A DNA stretch of 64,000 nucleotides from Rubrivivax sp. A210 (GTDB lineage Bacteria; Pseudomonadota; Gammaproteobacteria; Burkholderiales; Burkholderiaceae_C). The translations under genes were made by a program, and so were the position numbers. Positions 38,121 to 46,988 of this stretch are shown here, in pieces; the stretch's first letter is position 1; each line of letters opens with the position of its first letter. The notes under the pieces are model-generated. The model searched no databases and was not told the origin of the DNA. It saw only the letters and a list, made by a program, of their open reading frames with translations. Location: the NCBI RefSeq assembly GCF_904426505.1, contig NZ_CAJGBN010000005.1:1-64000 (forward strand), read 5' to 3'.

Positions 38121-40307
38121 TCAGGCCGGCAGTACACCGGTGGCGAGGCTGGCCGCAGCGGCGCGGCCGGGCGCCACCTCGACGCAATGGCCGCCCCGCG
38201 CCTTGGCCACGTACAACGCGGCATCGGCGGCCCGCAGCAGGCCCGCGGCATCGGTGGCTGCGTCCGGGGCGCTGGCCAGGCCGACAGTGAAGGTCACCGC
38301 CTCCGGCATCGCCCCCGCGCCCAGTTCGTCGCCCTCGCCGGTGCGCACCAGCAGCTCGACGAAGCGCGCCCTGGCCTCGGCGGCGGTGGCGCCAATCAGC
38401 AGGCACATGAACTCGTCGCCGCCCCAGCGGCAGGCCATGTCGCCGGAGCGGATGTTGCGCAGCAGCGCTGCCGCCACCGCGCGCAGCACGCGGTCGCCCA
38501 CGTCGTGGCCGTAGCTGTCGTTGAAGTGCTTGAAACGGTCGACGTCGACGACGGCCACCGTCAACGCCTGCCCCGAGCGCGCGCAGCGCGCCAGCTCGCG
38601 CGGCAGCGTCTCGTCGAAGAGGCGGCGGTTGGGCAGGCCGGTGAGCACGTCGCGCAGCGCCTGGTCGCGCAGGCTCTCGCGCAGGCGCAGGTTGGACAGG
38701 CCGAGCTTGATCACCTGCGCGAAGATCTCCACGCGCCGCCGCAGCGCGCCATCCAGCAATTCGTGGTCGGCCGCATCGCCGTCGGCCAGGTGCAGCACGC
38801 CCAGGAGTTCACCCTCGACATACAGCGGCATGCACAGCACCAGGTCGATCCGGCCATCGAGGACATGGTTGCAGGGCACGCCGTGCCCGGGCGCCTGCAG
38901 GTGCGGGCCGCCGCGCCTTATCGCCCAGCAGTCATCACGCTCGTAGCGCAGCGGCAACCAGTCGGACGGGCCCCAGGTGCAGACGGTGGCCATTTCGGTG
39001 CCGGACATGACCATGGCCAGCCCGCCTGAGCCGCCGGCAAACAGGCGTGCGCCGACGGCACCGATGGCGCCATAGGCCTCGGCCTCGGCGCGCGCCGACT
39101 GCAGCAGCTCGTTCAGCTCGGCGATGTGGGCCATGTCGAGCTTGTGCGCCTCGAGGTCGCCCACCATTTCGCGCAGCTGCGCGTTGGAGGCGCGCAGTTC
39201 TTCATCGCGCCGCCGCCGTTCGGTGGCGTTGGTCACCATCGCCAGCGCGCCGGCGTGGCGGCCGTCGGCGTCGGTGATGGGGCAGGTGGAGAGATAGGTC
39301 CACAACTCGCGGCCGTCGGCGCGCAGGAAACGGAACTCGCCCCGTTCGTGGCCGCCGCTCTGGCGCGTGAGGAAGAGCGCCTTGGCGACGCGGGCGCCCT
39401 CCTCGTCCATGAAGTCGAACATCGAGCGCCCCAGCAGCAGCGCGGCGCGCGTGCCCAGCATCTCGGCCATGGCCTCGTTGGCCAGCGTCGTCGTGCCGTG
39501 CTCGTCGATCTGCCAGACACCCTCGCCAGCGGTCTCGACGATGCGGCGGTGCCGCATTTCGCTGGCGGCCAGGGCCGACGCCGCTGCCTCCATGCTGAGC
39601 CTGCGCTCGCGCGCCTCGCGTTCGTAGCGCTCGAAGGCGGCGGAGATTTCACCAATCTCGTCGGCCCGCGGTGCCTCGGCCGGCGCTGCCGGCTCGTCCT
39701 GCGCGGGGCCGTTGCGGATGCGCCGCGCCACCGCCGAGAGTGGCCGCGTCAAGGTGAGGTGGAAGCACACGCCCAGCGCCATTGCGACGATCAGGCTGCG
39801 CAGCACCGAAAGGCCGCCCTCGCGCCAGATGCCCTGCATCAGGCGTTCGACCCGCGGCCCGCGCGTCGTCACCAGGCGCAGCTCACCCACCCGCTTGCCG
39901 CCAGGGCCATGGCTGAGCGACAGGCGGTGCTCGTGGGTGGGCGCGACGAAGCGGGCCCACCAGACGCCGGGGTCGACGGGCGGCGCGGTGCCGCGGCCCC
40001 GCGCCAGGGTTTCGCCGAAGTCGTTCTTCAACTCGGCCTCCTGCACCGGCCCGAACGACAGCGTGCCCTGCACGACGACGGCCGCCGCCGCCACGCTCAG
40101 CTGGTAGGCGGCCTGGGCGGCGGGTTCGCGCAGGACGGCGAGCAATTGCTCGATTTCCTGGCGCTCCTCCGCTTCCGATTCCCTGAACTCACGGCTGACC
40201 TGGTGGGCGCTGAACACCACGCCCAGCAGCAGGCCCACCAGCGCAGCGATCAAGGCCTGCCGGATGGCCAGGCGGCCTTCGAAGTGCCAGGAGCCCTGCG
40301 CCTTCAT
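38121..40307 (-). CDS. Membrane diguanylate cyclase (PAS-GAF-GGDEF)
   Basis: 728 residues from ATG at 40307, overlapping the stop of the upstream gene (ATGA). There is a membrane segment near 15-35, a periplasmic part of about 130 residues, a second membrane segment near 170-190, then a HAMP-like region, a PAS domain (RRIVETAGEGVWQIDEHG...), a GAF-like domain (IGAVGARLFAGGSGGL... and NHVLDGRIDLVLCMPLYVEG) and a C-terminal GGDEF domain with intact CRWGGDEF. It should make c-di-GMP. No RxxD inhibitory site stands out. Probably receives its signal from the periplasmic binding protein encoded just upstream. Confidence 0.93.
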   Translation of the reverse strand: MKAQGSWHFEGRLAIRQALIAALVGLLLGVVFSAHQVSREFRESEAEERQEIEQLLAVLREPAAQAAYQLSVAAAAVVVQGTLSFGPVQEAELKNDFGETLARGRGTAPPVDPGVWWARFVAPTHEHRLSLSHGPGGKRVGELRLVTTRGPRVERLMQGIWREGGLSVLRSLIVAMALGVCFHLTLTRPLSAVARRIRNGPAQDEPAAPAEAPRADEIGEISAAFERYEREARERRLSMEAAASALAASEMRHRRIVETAGEGVWQIDEHGTTTLANEAMAEMLGTRAALLLGRSMFDFMDEEGARVAKALFLTRQSGGHERGEFRFLRADGRELWTYLSTCPITDADGRHAGALAMVTNATERRRRDEELRASNAQLREMVGDLEAHKLDMAHIAELNELLQSARAEAEAYGAIGAVGARLFAGGSGGLAMVMSGTEMATVCTWGPSDWLPLRYERDDCWAIRRGGPHLQAPGHGVPCNHVLDGRIDLVLCMPLYVEGELLGVLHLADGDAADHELLDGALRRRVEIFAQVIKLGLSNLRLRESLRDQALRDVLTGLPNRRLFDETLPRELARCARSGQALTVAVVDVDRFKHFNDSYGHDVGDRVLRAVAAALLRNIRSGDMACRWGGDEFMCLLIGATAAEARARFVELLVRTGEGDELGAGAMPEAVTFTVGLASAPDAATDAAGLLRAADAALYVAKARGGHCVEVAPGRAAAASLATGVLPA

Positions 40308-41095
40308 GGCGGGCCGGCCTTGCGGGCACCGCTGGGCCATTGCTGCAGCGATTCTTCGAGCAGGCGTGCCGCCAGTCCGCTGCGCTGTGCCGCCACCAGC
40401 CGCGCGTCCACGGCCGCCAGCATGGCCAGGCAGGGGCTGCGGCGGGAGAATGCGAAGTGGACCGTGCCTTCGTTGAGCGGACGCGCCAGCGGCGCTATGC
40501 GCTCGGCCAGGCCCTGGCGCAGCAGATGGGCACGCCCGGTGTACAGGCCGGTCACCACGTAGTCGATGCGGCCGGCCAGCAGCTTGCTGAAATTGATGTC
40601 CAGGTTGTCGGCGTCTTCCAGGCTCAGGTGCTGCCTGGCATAGCGGTCGAACTCGTCGCCGAAGCGGTCACCGGCGCTGCGCCCGCCGCGCTTGCCCACC
40701 AGGTCTTCGAGCGCCTGGAACTTCAGCGGCCGGTCGCGGGCGGCGAACACCGCCATCGGGTTCTGGAACGAAGGCGATGCCGTGAACTCGAGGAAGGCCT
40801 GGCGCTCGGGTGTGGGCTTCAGGCTCACGACGAGGTCGATCTCGCCGTACTCGGCCGACTTCAGCACGCGCGGCCAGGGGCCGACGAAGCGCGCCTCCCA
40901 GCGCACGCCCAGCTCGTCGAGGATGCGGCCGGCCAGGGCCACGCTGGCGCCAGCCAGGCGCTCGCCCTCGGCCCAGTGGTAGGGCGGATAGTCAGGGTGG
41001 GCCGAGAAGACGACGCGCGTGCATTGGCCCGCCACCGGCGCGGCCAGCGCCACCAGCAACAAGCCCACCGCGAATCGACACCGCCCGCCCGTCAT
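40304..41095 (-). CDS. Periplasmic solute-binding protein, family 3 type
   Basis: 263 residues from ATG at 41095 (MTGGRCRFAVGLLLVALAAPVAG signal peptide). The mature part shows the amino-acid-binding family 3 fold: FSAHPDYPPYHW, LAGASVALAGRILDELGV, KSAEYGEIDLVVSL and a second lobe with INFSKLLAGRIDYVVTG. No ABC permease or ATPase is nearby. The gene is instead fused by a four-base overlap to a membrane diguanylate cyclase, so a sensory role is more likely than uptake. Two Cys (QCTR and SPCLAM) might form a disulfide. Confidence 0.85.
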   Translation of the reverse strand: MTGGRCRFAVGLLLVALAAPVAGQCTRVVFSAHPDYPPYHWAEGERLAGASVALAGRILDELGVRWEARFVGPWPRVLKSAEYGEIDLVVSLKPTPERQAFLEFTASPSFQNPMAVFAARDRPLKFQALEDLVGKRGGRSAGDRFGDEFDRYARQHLSLEDADNLDINFSKLLAGRIDYVVTGLYTGRAHLLRQGLAERIAPLARPLNEGTVHFAFSRRSPCLAMLAAVDARLVAAQRSGLAARLLEESLQQWPSGARKAGPP

Positions 41096-41224
41096 CGTCA
41101 GCTCCGCCCGCGTACAACCCCGCGAAGACGGATTTTCGGCAGTCAACCGCCCTTGCTTTAGGGCGAAAAGGCGGCAACTGCGGGTGCTGTTCTGCCGCCG
41201 TGCGCCGCCGCGGCCCGCCCGGCC

Positions 41225-41935
41225 TCAGATCGACATGCGCTGGCGCACGCCTTCGGCCTCCATGTCCTTGCCGCGGCCGCGCTGGACGATCTCGCCGCGC
41301 TCCATCACCAGGTACTGGTCGGCCAGTTCGGCGGCGAAGTCGTAGTACTGCTCGACCAGCACGATGGCCATGGTCTTGCGGTCGGCCAGCATGCGGATGA
41401 CGCGGCCGATGTCCTTGATGATGCTGGGCTGTATGCCCTCGGTGGGCTCGTCCAGCATCAGCAGGCGCGGCCCCGCGGCCAGCGCGCGGGCGATGGCCAG
41501 CTGCTGCTGCTGGCCGCCGGAGAGGTCGCCTCCGCGGCGGTGCAGGAACTGCTTGAGGATAGGGAACAGCTCGAACAGCTCCGGCGGGATGGCCGAGCCC
41601 GCGGGCCGCGACGCCAGGCCCATGCGCAGGTTGTCCTCCACCGTCAGGCGGCCGAAGATCTCGCGCCCCTGCGGCACATAGCCCACGCCCTGGCGCACGC
41701 GCTCATAAGGCGTGGCCTTGGTGATGTCGGCGCCAGCCAACTTGATCTGCCCGGCCTTGACCGGCACCACGCCCATCAGGCTCTTGAGCAGCGTGGTCTT
41801 GCCCACGCCGTTGCGGCCCAGCACCACCGTCACCTCGCCCAGCCGCGCCTCGAAGGCGAGGCCGCGCAGGATGTGGCTGCCGCCGTAGTACTGGTTCAGG
41901 CCCTCGACCTGCAGGACGGGCGCGCTATCGACCAA
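41225..41935 (-). CDS. urtE: Urea ABC transporter ATP-binding protein UrtE
   Basis: 236 residues. The frame opens at a TTG (41935) that has a good Shine-Dalgarno (GAGG, six bases before) and overlaps the urtD stop by eleven bases; no ATG fits. It is a LivF-like ATPase: Walker A LGRNGVGKTTLL, signature DLSGGQQQQLAIARAL, Walker B LLMLDEPTEGIQPSI, switch His replaced by Gln in VLVEQYYDFA, as in this family. With UrtD it powers high-affinity urea uptake. Confidence 0.95.
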   Translation of the reverse strand: MVDSAPVLQVEGLNQYYGGSHILRGLAFEARLGEVTVVLGRNGVGKTTLLKSLMGVVPVKAGQIKLAGADITKATPYERVRQGVGYVPQGREIFGRLTVEDNLRMGLASRPAGSAIPPELFELFPILKQFLHRRGGDLSGGQQQQLAIARALAAGPRLLMLDEPTEGIQPSIIKDIGRVIRMLADRKTMAIVLVEQYYDFAAELADQYLVMERGEIVQRGRGKDMEAEGVRQRMSI

Positions 41936-42776
41936 GATAAACCTCGACGACCTTCTCGTTGGCCTGCACCTCGCTCAGCAGGCCCTCGGCCAGCACGCTG
42001 CCTTCGTGCAGCACCGTGACCTTCTTGCGCCCCTGCGTGAGCTGGTCGACGAACTTCATGTCGTGTTCCACCACCACCAGCGAATGCTGGCCTTCGAGCG
42101 TGAGGAAGAGCTCGGCGGTGCGCTCGGTTTCCTCGTCGGTCATGCCGGCCACGGGTTCGTCCAGGAGCAGCAGCTTGGGGTCCTGCGCCAGCAGCATGCC
42201 GATCTCCAGCCACTGCTTCTGGCCGTGGCTAAGCAGGCCGGCGGTGCGCTGGGCCTCGTCCTTGAGGTGAATGAGCGTCAGCAGTTCGCCCAGGCGGTCG
42301 AGCTGGGTGCCATTCAGGCGCGACAGCAGGCTGGCGCGCACGCCGCGGTCGGCCACCAGCGAGAGCTCGAGGTTCTCGAACACGCTGAGCTGCTCGTACA
42401 CCGTGGGCTTCTGGAACTTGCGGCCGACGCCGATCTGCGCGATCTCGGGCTCGGTCAGGCGCAGCAGGTCGATGTTGGAGCCGAAGAAGACCTTGCCCTT
42501 GTCGGGCCGGGTCTTGCCGGTGATGCAGTCCATCATCGTCGTCTTGCCGGCGCCATTGGGGCCGATGATGCAGCGCAGTTCGCCCACGTTGATGGTCAGC
42601 GTGAGCGCATTGAGGGCGCGGAAGCCATCGAAGCTGACGGTGATCTCGTCCAGGTACAGCGCCACGCCCTGGCCGAAGTAGGGCTGGTGGCCCGCCATCA
42701 CGCTGCCGCCGGCGCCGGCGCGAGCCCGGTGCTCGGCCAGGCGGCGCGCGCCCTCTTCCATCAGGTCGGGCGTCAT
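41925..42776 (-). CDS. urtD: Urea ABC transporter ATP-binding protein UrtD
   Basis: 283 residues from ATG at 42776, overlapping the urtC stop (ATGA). It is LivG-like, with Walker A IGPNGAGKTTMM (about 75), the conserved Phe-Gln-Lys-Pro loop KFQKPTVYEQLSV, signature LLSHGQKQWLEIGMLL and Walker B LLLLDEPVAGMTDEE, with the switch His in VVVEHDMKF. The N-terminal 35 residues are an unusual charged extension; an internal ATG (MAGHQPYFG) is a possible alternative start. Confidence 0.95.
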   Translation of the reverse strand: MTPDLMEEGARRLAEHRARAGAGGSVMAGHQPYFGQGVALYLDEITVSFDGFRALNALTLTINVGELRCIIGPNGAGKTTMMDCITGKTRPDKGKVFFGSNIDLLRLTEPEIAQIGVGRKFQKPTVYEQLSVFENLELSLVADRGVRASLLSRLNGTQLDRLGELLTLIHLKDEAQRTAGLLSHGQKQWLEIGMLLAQDPKLLLLDEPVAGMTDEETERTAELFLTLEGQHSLVVVEHDMKFVDQLTQGRKKVTVLHEGSVLAEGLLSEVQANEKVVEVYLGR

Positions 42777-43867
42777 GCCTTGCGCTCCGTCTCTTTGGCG
42801 GTCAAGCGGCGCACCAGCCCCACGATGCCGTCCGGCAGGAACAGCGTCACGCCAATGAACAGCGCCCCCAGGAAGAAGAGCCAGAACTCCGGAAAGGCCA
42901 CCGTGAACCAGCTCTTGGCGCCGTTGACGAAGAAGGCGCCGACGATGGGGCCGATGAGCGTGGCGCGCCCGCCCACCGCGGCCCAGATGGCGATCTCGAT
43001 GCTCGCTGCGGGGCTCATTTCGCCGGGGTTGATGATGCCCACCTGGGGCACGTAGAGGGCACCGGCCACGCCGCACATCGCGGCGCTGAGGGTCCAGATC
43101 GCCAGCTTGTAGTGCACCGGGTTGTAGCCGCTGAACATCACGCGCGTCTCGGCATCGCGAATGGCCTGCAGCACGCGGCCGAACTTGCTGTGTACGATGG
43201 CGCGCGACATCAGGTAGAAGCCGATCAGCACCAGCGCCGTCAACACGCACAGGAAGACGCGCATGCCGGGCGTGGTGATGGGCACACCGAGGATGCGCTT
43301 GAAATCGGTGAAGCCGTTGTTGCCGCCGAAGCCGGTCTCGTTGCGGAAGAACAGCAGCATCGCGGCGAAGGTCAGCGCCTGCGTGATGATCGAGAAGTAG
43401 ACGCCCTTGATGCGCGAGCGGAAGGCGAAGAAGCCGAAGACGAAGGCCAGCAGCCCGGGCACCAGCAGCACCAGCAGCATCTGAAGCGCGAAGCTGTCGC
43501 TCACGGCCCAGGTCCAGGGGTATTCCTTCCAGTTCAGGAAGACCATGAAGTCGGGCATGTCGCTCTTGTACTGACCGTCGCGGCCGATCTGCCGCATCAG
43601 GTACATGCCCATGCCGTAGCCGCCGAGCGCGAAGAAGAGGCCGTGGCCCAGCGAAAGGATGCCGGTATAGCCCCAGATCAGGTCCATCGCCAGCGCACAG
43701 ATGGCGTAGCAGAGGATCTTGCCGAGCAGGCTGACATGGAAGTCGGCCAGGTGGAAGGCGCTGCCGGCGGGCACCACCAGGTTGAGCAGCGGCACCAGCA
43801 CGGTGGCCACGATGACGGCGGCCAGCACGGCGGTCCAGCCGCGGGTTCCCAGCAGGCCGCGGTTCAT
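42773..43867 (-). CDS. urtC: Urea ABC transporter permease UrtC
   Basis: 364 residues with about ten hydrophobic segments; LivM family. Landmarks: DLIWGYTGILSLGHGLFFALGGYGMGMY near the N-terminus (given in part) and the inner loop RAIVHSKFGRVLQAIRDAE that docks the ATPases. The start overlaps the urtB stop, and its own stop overlaps the urtD start. Confidence 0.95.
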   Translation of the reverse strand: MNRGLLGTRGWTAVLAAVIVATVLVPLLNLVVPAGSAFHLADFHVSLLGKILCYAICALAMDLIWGYTGILSLGHGLFFALGGYGMGMYLMRQIGRDGQYKSDMPDFMVFLNWKEYPWTWAVSDSFALQMLLVLLVPGLLAFVFGFFAFRSRIKGVYFSIITQALTFAAMLLFFRNETGFGGNNGFTDFKRILGVPITTPGMRVFLCVLTALVLIGFYLMSRAIVHSKFGRVLQAIRDAETRVMFSGYNPVHYKLAIWTLSAAMCGVAGALYVPQVGIINPGEMSPAASIEIAIWAAVGGRATLIGPIVGAFFVNGAKSWFTVAFPEFWLFFLGALFIGVTLFLPDGIVGLVRRLTAKETERKA

Positions 43868-45438
43868 GCCTCAGCACTCCGGCCCTTGAGGGCGAAGATG
43901 CCTTGGGGCCGCTTCTGGATGAAGACGACGATGAAGACCAGCACCATGATCTTGGCCAGCACGGCGCCGCTCCAGCCCTCCAGCAGCTTGTTGAGAATGC
44001 CCAGGCCCAGGCCGGCGTAGACGGTGCCGGCGAGCTGGCCCACGCCGCCCAGCACCACCACCATGAAGCTGTCGACGATGTAGCCCTGGCCGAGGTCCGG
44101 CCCCACATTGCCGACCTGGCTGAGCGCGCAGCCGGCCAGGCCGGCGATGCCGGCGCCGAGCGAAAACGCATAGGTGTCGATGCGCGCCGTGTTCACGCCC
44201 ATGCAGCTGGCCATGCGCCGGTTCTGCGTCACGCCGCGCACGAAGAGGCCCAGCCGCGTGCGGCTGATGAGCAGGGTCATGCCCACCAGCACCAGGGCCG
44301 CGAAGGCCAGGATGGCGAGGCGGTTGTAGGGCAGCGTCAGATTGGGCAGCACCTGCAGCCCGCCCGAGAGCCAGCTGGGGTTCTCGACACCGACGTTCTG
44401 CGCGCCGAAGACCGTGCGCACCGCCTGCATCAGGATCAGGCTGATGCCCCAGGTGGCCAGCAGGGTTTCGAGCGGCCGGCCATAGAGCCAGCGGATCACG
44501 CTGCGTTCCAGCACCGCACCCACCAGCGCCGCGGCCAGGAAGGAAGCCGGAATGGCCGCCGCGATGTACCAGTCGAAGGCGCCCGGCAGCCAGCTCTTGA
44601 AGACGTTCTGCACCACGTAGGTGGCGTAGGCACCGATCATCATCAGCTCGCCGTGGGCCATGTTGATGACGCCCATCAGGCCGTAGGTGATGGCCAGGCC
44701 CAGGGCCACCAGCAGCAGGATCGAGCCCAGGCTGATGCCCGAGAACAGCGCGCCCAGGCGCTCACCCCAGGCCAGGCGCGCCTGCACCTTGGACAGCGAA
44801 AGGTCGATGGCCGCCTTGACCTCGCCATCGCTCTCGGCTGCCAGGCGCTCGATCAGCAGCGAGCGCGTCGCCGGCTGTTCGCTGCCGGCCAGCAGGCGGG
44901 CGGCATCCAGGCGCTTGGCCTTGTCGGGCGAGGAGATCATCACCGCCGCCTTCAGCAGCGAGAGGCGGGCCTTCAACTCGGCGTCGGTTTCGGCGGCCAG
45001 CGCCTTCTCGATCACGCCCAGCTTGCCCTCGTCGGCCTGGTCGCGCAGCGCGCTGATGGCCTTGTCGCGCGTGTCGCGGTCGGGGGCGAACAGCGCCAGC
45101 GCGGCCAGCGCGGCCTCGAACTCGCGCCGCACGCGGTTGTTGTTGACGACATCCTCGACCCCCGCCGCCGGCAGCGTGGCCGCGCCGCCGCTGGCGGCAT
45201 CGGTGATCTTGTCGCCGCGCACGATGAAGGCGCGGCCACCGGCCAGCTTCACCTCGTCGGCCAGCAGCGCCTGCACGAAGGGGCCCAGCGCCGGATCGGC
45301 AGCCGCCACCGCCGCGTTGAGCGCCGCGATGCGCTCGTCGCTGTCTCCGCTGGCGATGCGCAATGCCTGCTCGGGTGTGAGCGCATGGGCAGGCTGCAAG
45401 CCCAACAGCATCAAGACAAGAAAGAGTCGTTTCAGCAC
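43864..45438 (-). CDS. urtB: Urea ABC transporter permease UrtB
   Basis: 524 residues from GTG at 45438 (VLKRLFLVLMLLGLQPAHA, a signal-like start). A TTG at 45462 is the other candidate, and neither has a clear Shine-Dalgarno. UrtB proteins of this type carry a 200-residue extracytoplasmic N-terminus before the LivH-like permease; here it is Ala-rich and helical (about 20-220). The permease part begins GSILLLVALGLAITYGLMGVIN and includes AHGELMMIGAY and the RTRLGLFVRGVTQNRRMA loop. It follows urtA after a strong stem-loop. Confidence 0.94.
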   Translation of the reverse strand: MLKRLFLVLMLLGLQPAHALTPEQALRIASGDSDERIAALNAAVAAADPALGPFVQALLADEVKLAGGRAFIVRGDKITDAASGGAATLPAAGVEDVVNNNRVRREFEAALAALALFAPDRDTRDKAISALRDQADEGKLGVIEKALAAETDAELKARLSLLKAAVMISSPDKAKRLDAARLLAGSEQPATRSLLIERLAAESDGEVKAAIDLSLSKVQARLAWGERLGALFSGISLGSILLLVALGLAITYGLMGVINMAHGELMMIGAYATYVVQNVFKSWLPGAFDWYIAAAIPASFLAAALVGAVLERSVIRWLYGRPLETLLATWGISLILMQAVRTVFGAQNVGVENPSWLSGGLQVLPNLTLPYNRLAILAFAALVLVGMTLLISRTRLGLFVRGVTQNRRMASCMGVNTARIDTYAFSLGAGIAGLAGCALSQVGNVGPDLGQGYIVDSFMVVVLGGVGQLAGTVYAGLGLGILNKLLEGWSGAVLAKIMVLVFIVVFIQKRPQGIFALKGRSAEA

Positions 45439-45512
45439 AAGCGTGTTGAAGCCAGAAAGCAAAGGACAGTAGGAGAGGGGTCACGAGCCCAGCGCGTAGA
45501 CCCCCATCAAGC

Positions 45513-45551
45513 GGACGCCGCGGTACCGGCTCTGCCGGGCCGCTGGCGTCC
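45513..45551 (-). promoter_or_regulatory. Intercistronic stem-loop between urtA and urtB
   Basis: A long, nearly perfect hairpin: GGACGCC with GGCGTCC, GCGG with CCGC and CCGGC with GCCGG, stacked and with an AGA loop. No T-run follows, so it is unlikely to be a simple terminator. It may protect the urtA 3' end and keep the binding protein in excess. A second C6/G10 hairpin lies at 45554-45571. Confidence 0.55.
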
Positions 45552-45601
45552 TGCCCCCCTTGGGGGGGGGGATGCGGCCGCCAGGCCGCTCCGGGGGGCC
45601 C

Positions 45602-46873
45602 TTACTTCGAGGGCTCGTCCTTCTTGCCCTTGTTCTCGGGGATGAAGGGACTCCAGGGCTGGGCCTTGACCGGGCCCGGCGTCTTCCACACCACGTTGAA
45701 CTGGCCGTCGGCCTTGACCTCGCCGATGAACACGCTCTTGTGCAGGTGGTGGTTCTTCTCATCCATCTTGGACGTGATGCCCGAGGGCGCGGTGTAGGTC
45801 TGGCCGGCCATCGCGGCGATCACCTTGTCGGTGTCGGTGCTCTTGGCCTTGGTCACGGCCTGCGCCCACATGTTGAAGCCGATGTAGGTGGCCTCCATCG
45901 GGTCATTCGTCAGCGGCTTGTCCTTGTGGCCGGCGATGCCCTTGGCCTTGGCATAGGCGCTCCACTTCTTCACGAAGCCGTCGTTGGCCGGGGCCTTGAT
46001 CGACATGAAGTAGTTCCACGCGGCCAGGTGGCCTTGCAGCGGCTTGGTGTCGACGCCGCGCAGTTCTTCCTCGCCCACGCTGAAGGCCACCACCGGCACG
46101 TCGGTCGCCTTCAGGCCCTGGTTGCCCAGTTCCTTGTAGAAGGGCACGTTGCTGTCGCCGTTGATGGTGGAGACGACGGCGGTCTTCTTGCCTTCGCCGG
46201 CGAACTTCTTGATCTTGGCGATGATGGTCTGGTAGTCGGAGTGCCCGAAGGGGGTGTACTCCTCCATGATGTCGGCGTCGGCCACGCCCTTGCTCTTGAG
46301 GAAGGAGCGCAGGATCTTGTTGGTGGTGCGCGGGTACACATAGTCGGTGCCCAGCAGCACCCAGCGCTTGGCGCTGCCGCCGTCCTTGCTCATCAGGTAT
46401 TCCACCGCGGGAATGGCCTGCTGGTTGGGCGCGGCGCCGGTGTAGAAGACGTTCTTGCTGAGTTCTTCGCCTTCGTACTGCACGGGATAGAAGAGCAGCG
46501 AGTTCGTCTCTTCGAACACCGGCAGCACGCTCTTGCGCGAGACGCTGGTCCAGCAGCCGAAGACCACGGCCACCTTGTCCTGGCTGATCAGCTGCTTGGC
46601 CTTCTCGGCGAACAGCGGCCAGTTCGAGGCCGGGTCCACCACCACCGGCTCGAGCTTCTTGCCCAGCAGGCCGCCCTTGGCATTGATCTCGTCGATGGCC
46701 ATCAGCACGGTGTCTTTCAGCACCGTCTCGGAAATGGCCATGGTGCCGGACAGCGAATGCAGCACGCCCACCTTGATGGTGTCGGCGGCATGGGCCGGCG
46801 TGAGGCCGAGGGCGGCGACGCCCAGCATCAGGGTGGACAGCTTCTGGACGGCACTTCTGCGCGTGGTGTTCAT
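45602..46873 (-). CDS. urtA: Urea ABC transporter substrate-binding protein UrtA
   Basis: 423 residues. The signal peptide ends near PAHA-ADT (about 29), and an N-terminal RR pair (NTTRRSAVQKLSTLML) leaves Tat export possible. This LivJ-type family has VGVLHSLSGTMAISE, FGCWTSVSRKSVLPVFEE, LLFYPVQYEGEE and PNQQAIPAVEYLMS, the strongest UrtA signatures. First gene of the urt operon, separated from urtB by 140 bases with a strong stem-loop. Confidence 0.96.
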   Translation of the reverse strand: MNTTRRSAVQKLSTLMLGVAALGLTPAHAADTIKVGVLHSLSGTMAISETVLKDTVLMAIDEINAKGGLLGKKLEPVVVDPASNWPLFAEKAKQLISQDKVAVVFGCWTSVSRKSVLPVFEETNSLLFYPVQYEGEELSKNVFYTGAAPNQQAIPAVEYLMSKDGGSAKRWVLLGTDYVYPRTTNKILRSFLKSKGVADADIMEEYTPFGHSDYQTIIAKIKKFAGEGKKTAVVSTINGDSNVPFYKELGNQGLKATDVPVVAFSVGEEELRGVDTKPLQGHLAAWNYFMSIKAPANDGFVKKWSAYAKAKGIAGHKDKPLTNDPMEATYIGFNMWAQAVTKAKSTDTDKVIAAMAGQTYTAPSGITSKMDEKNHHLHKSVFIGEVKADGQFNVVWKTPGPVKAQPWSPFIPENKGKKDEPSK

Positions 46874-46942
46874 CGGGTTGTGGCTCCGGGTTGATGTTGC
46901 GAACGACAGACGCAAGGCTAGGGAGCAAGCCACCAACGGGAA

Positions 46943-46960
46943 ATACGCCGTCCGGCGTAT
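46943..46960. promoter_or_regulatory. ATACGCC-N4-GGCGTAT palindrome upstream of urtA
   Basis: A perfect 7-base inverted repeat about 70 bases before the urtA start, in the 115-base gap after the sulfatase-fold gene. It could be an operator for urt. A second hairpin, GGGGCC-GAT-GGCCCC, lies beside it (46967-46981). I found no well-spaced sigma-54 promoter in this gap. Confidence 0.4.
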
Positions 46961-46988
46961 GGGCCGGGGCCGATGGCCCCTCGACAAC

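Noticed and set aside
46874..46988. Sigma-54 promoter for urtA
   Set aside because: The closest match (TGGCTTGCTCCCTAGC) has the GG-to-GC distance wrong by one base, and that spacing is strict.
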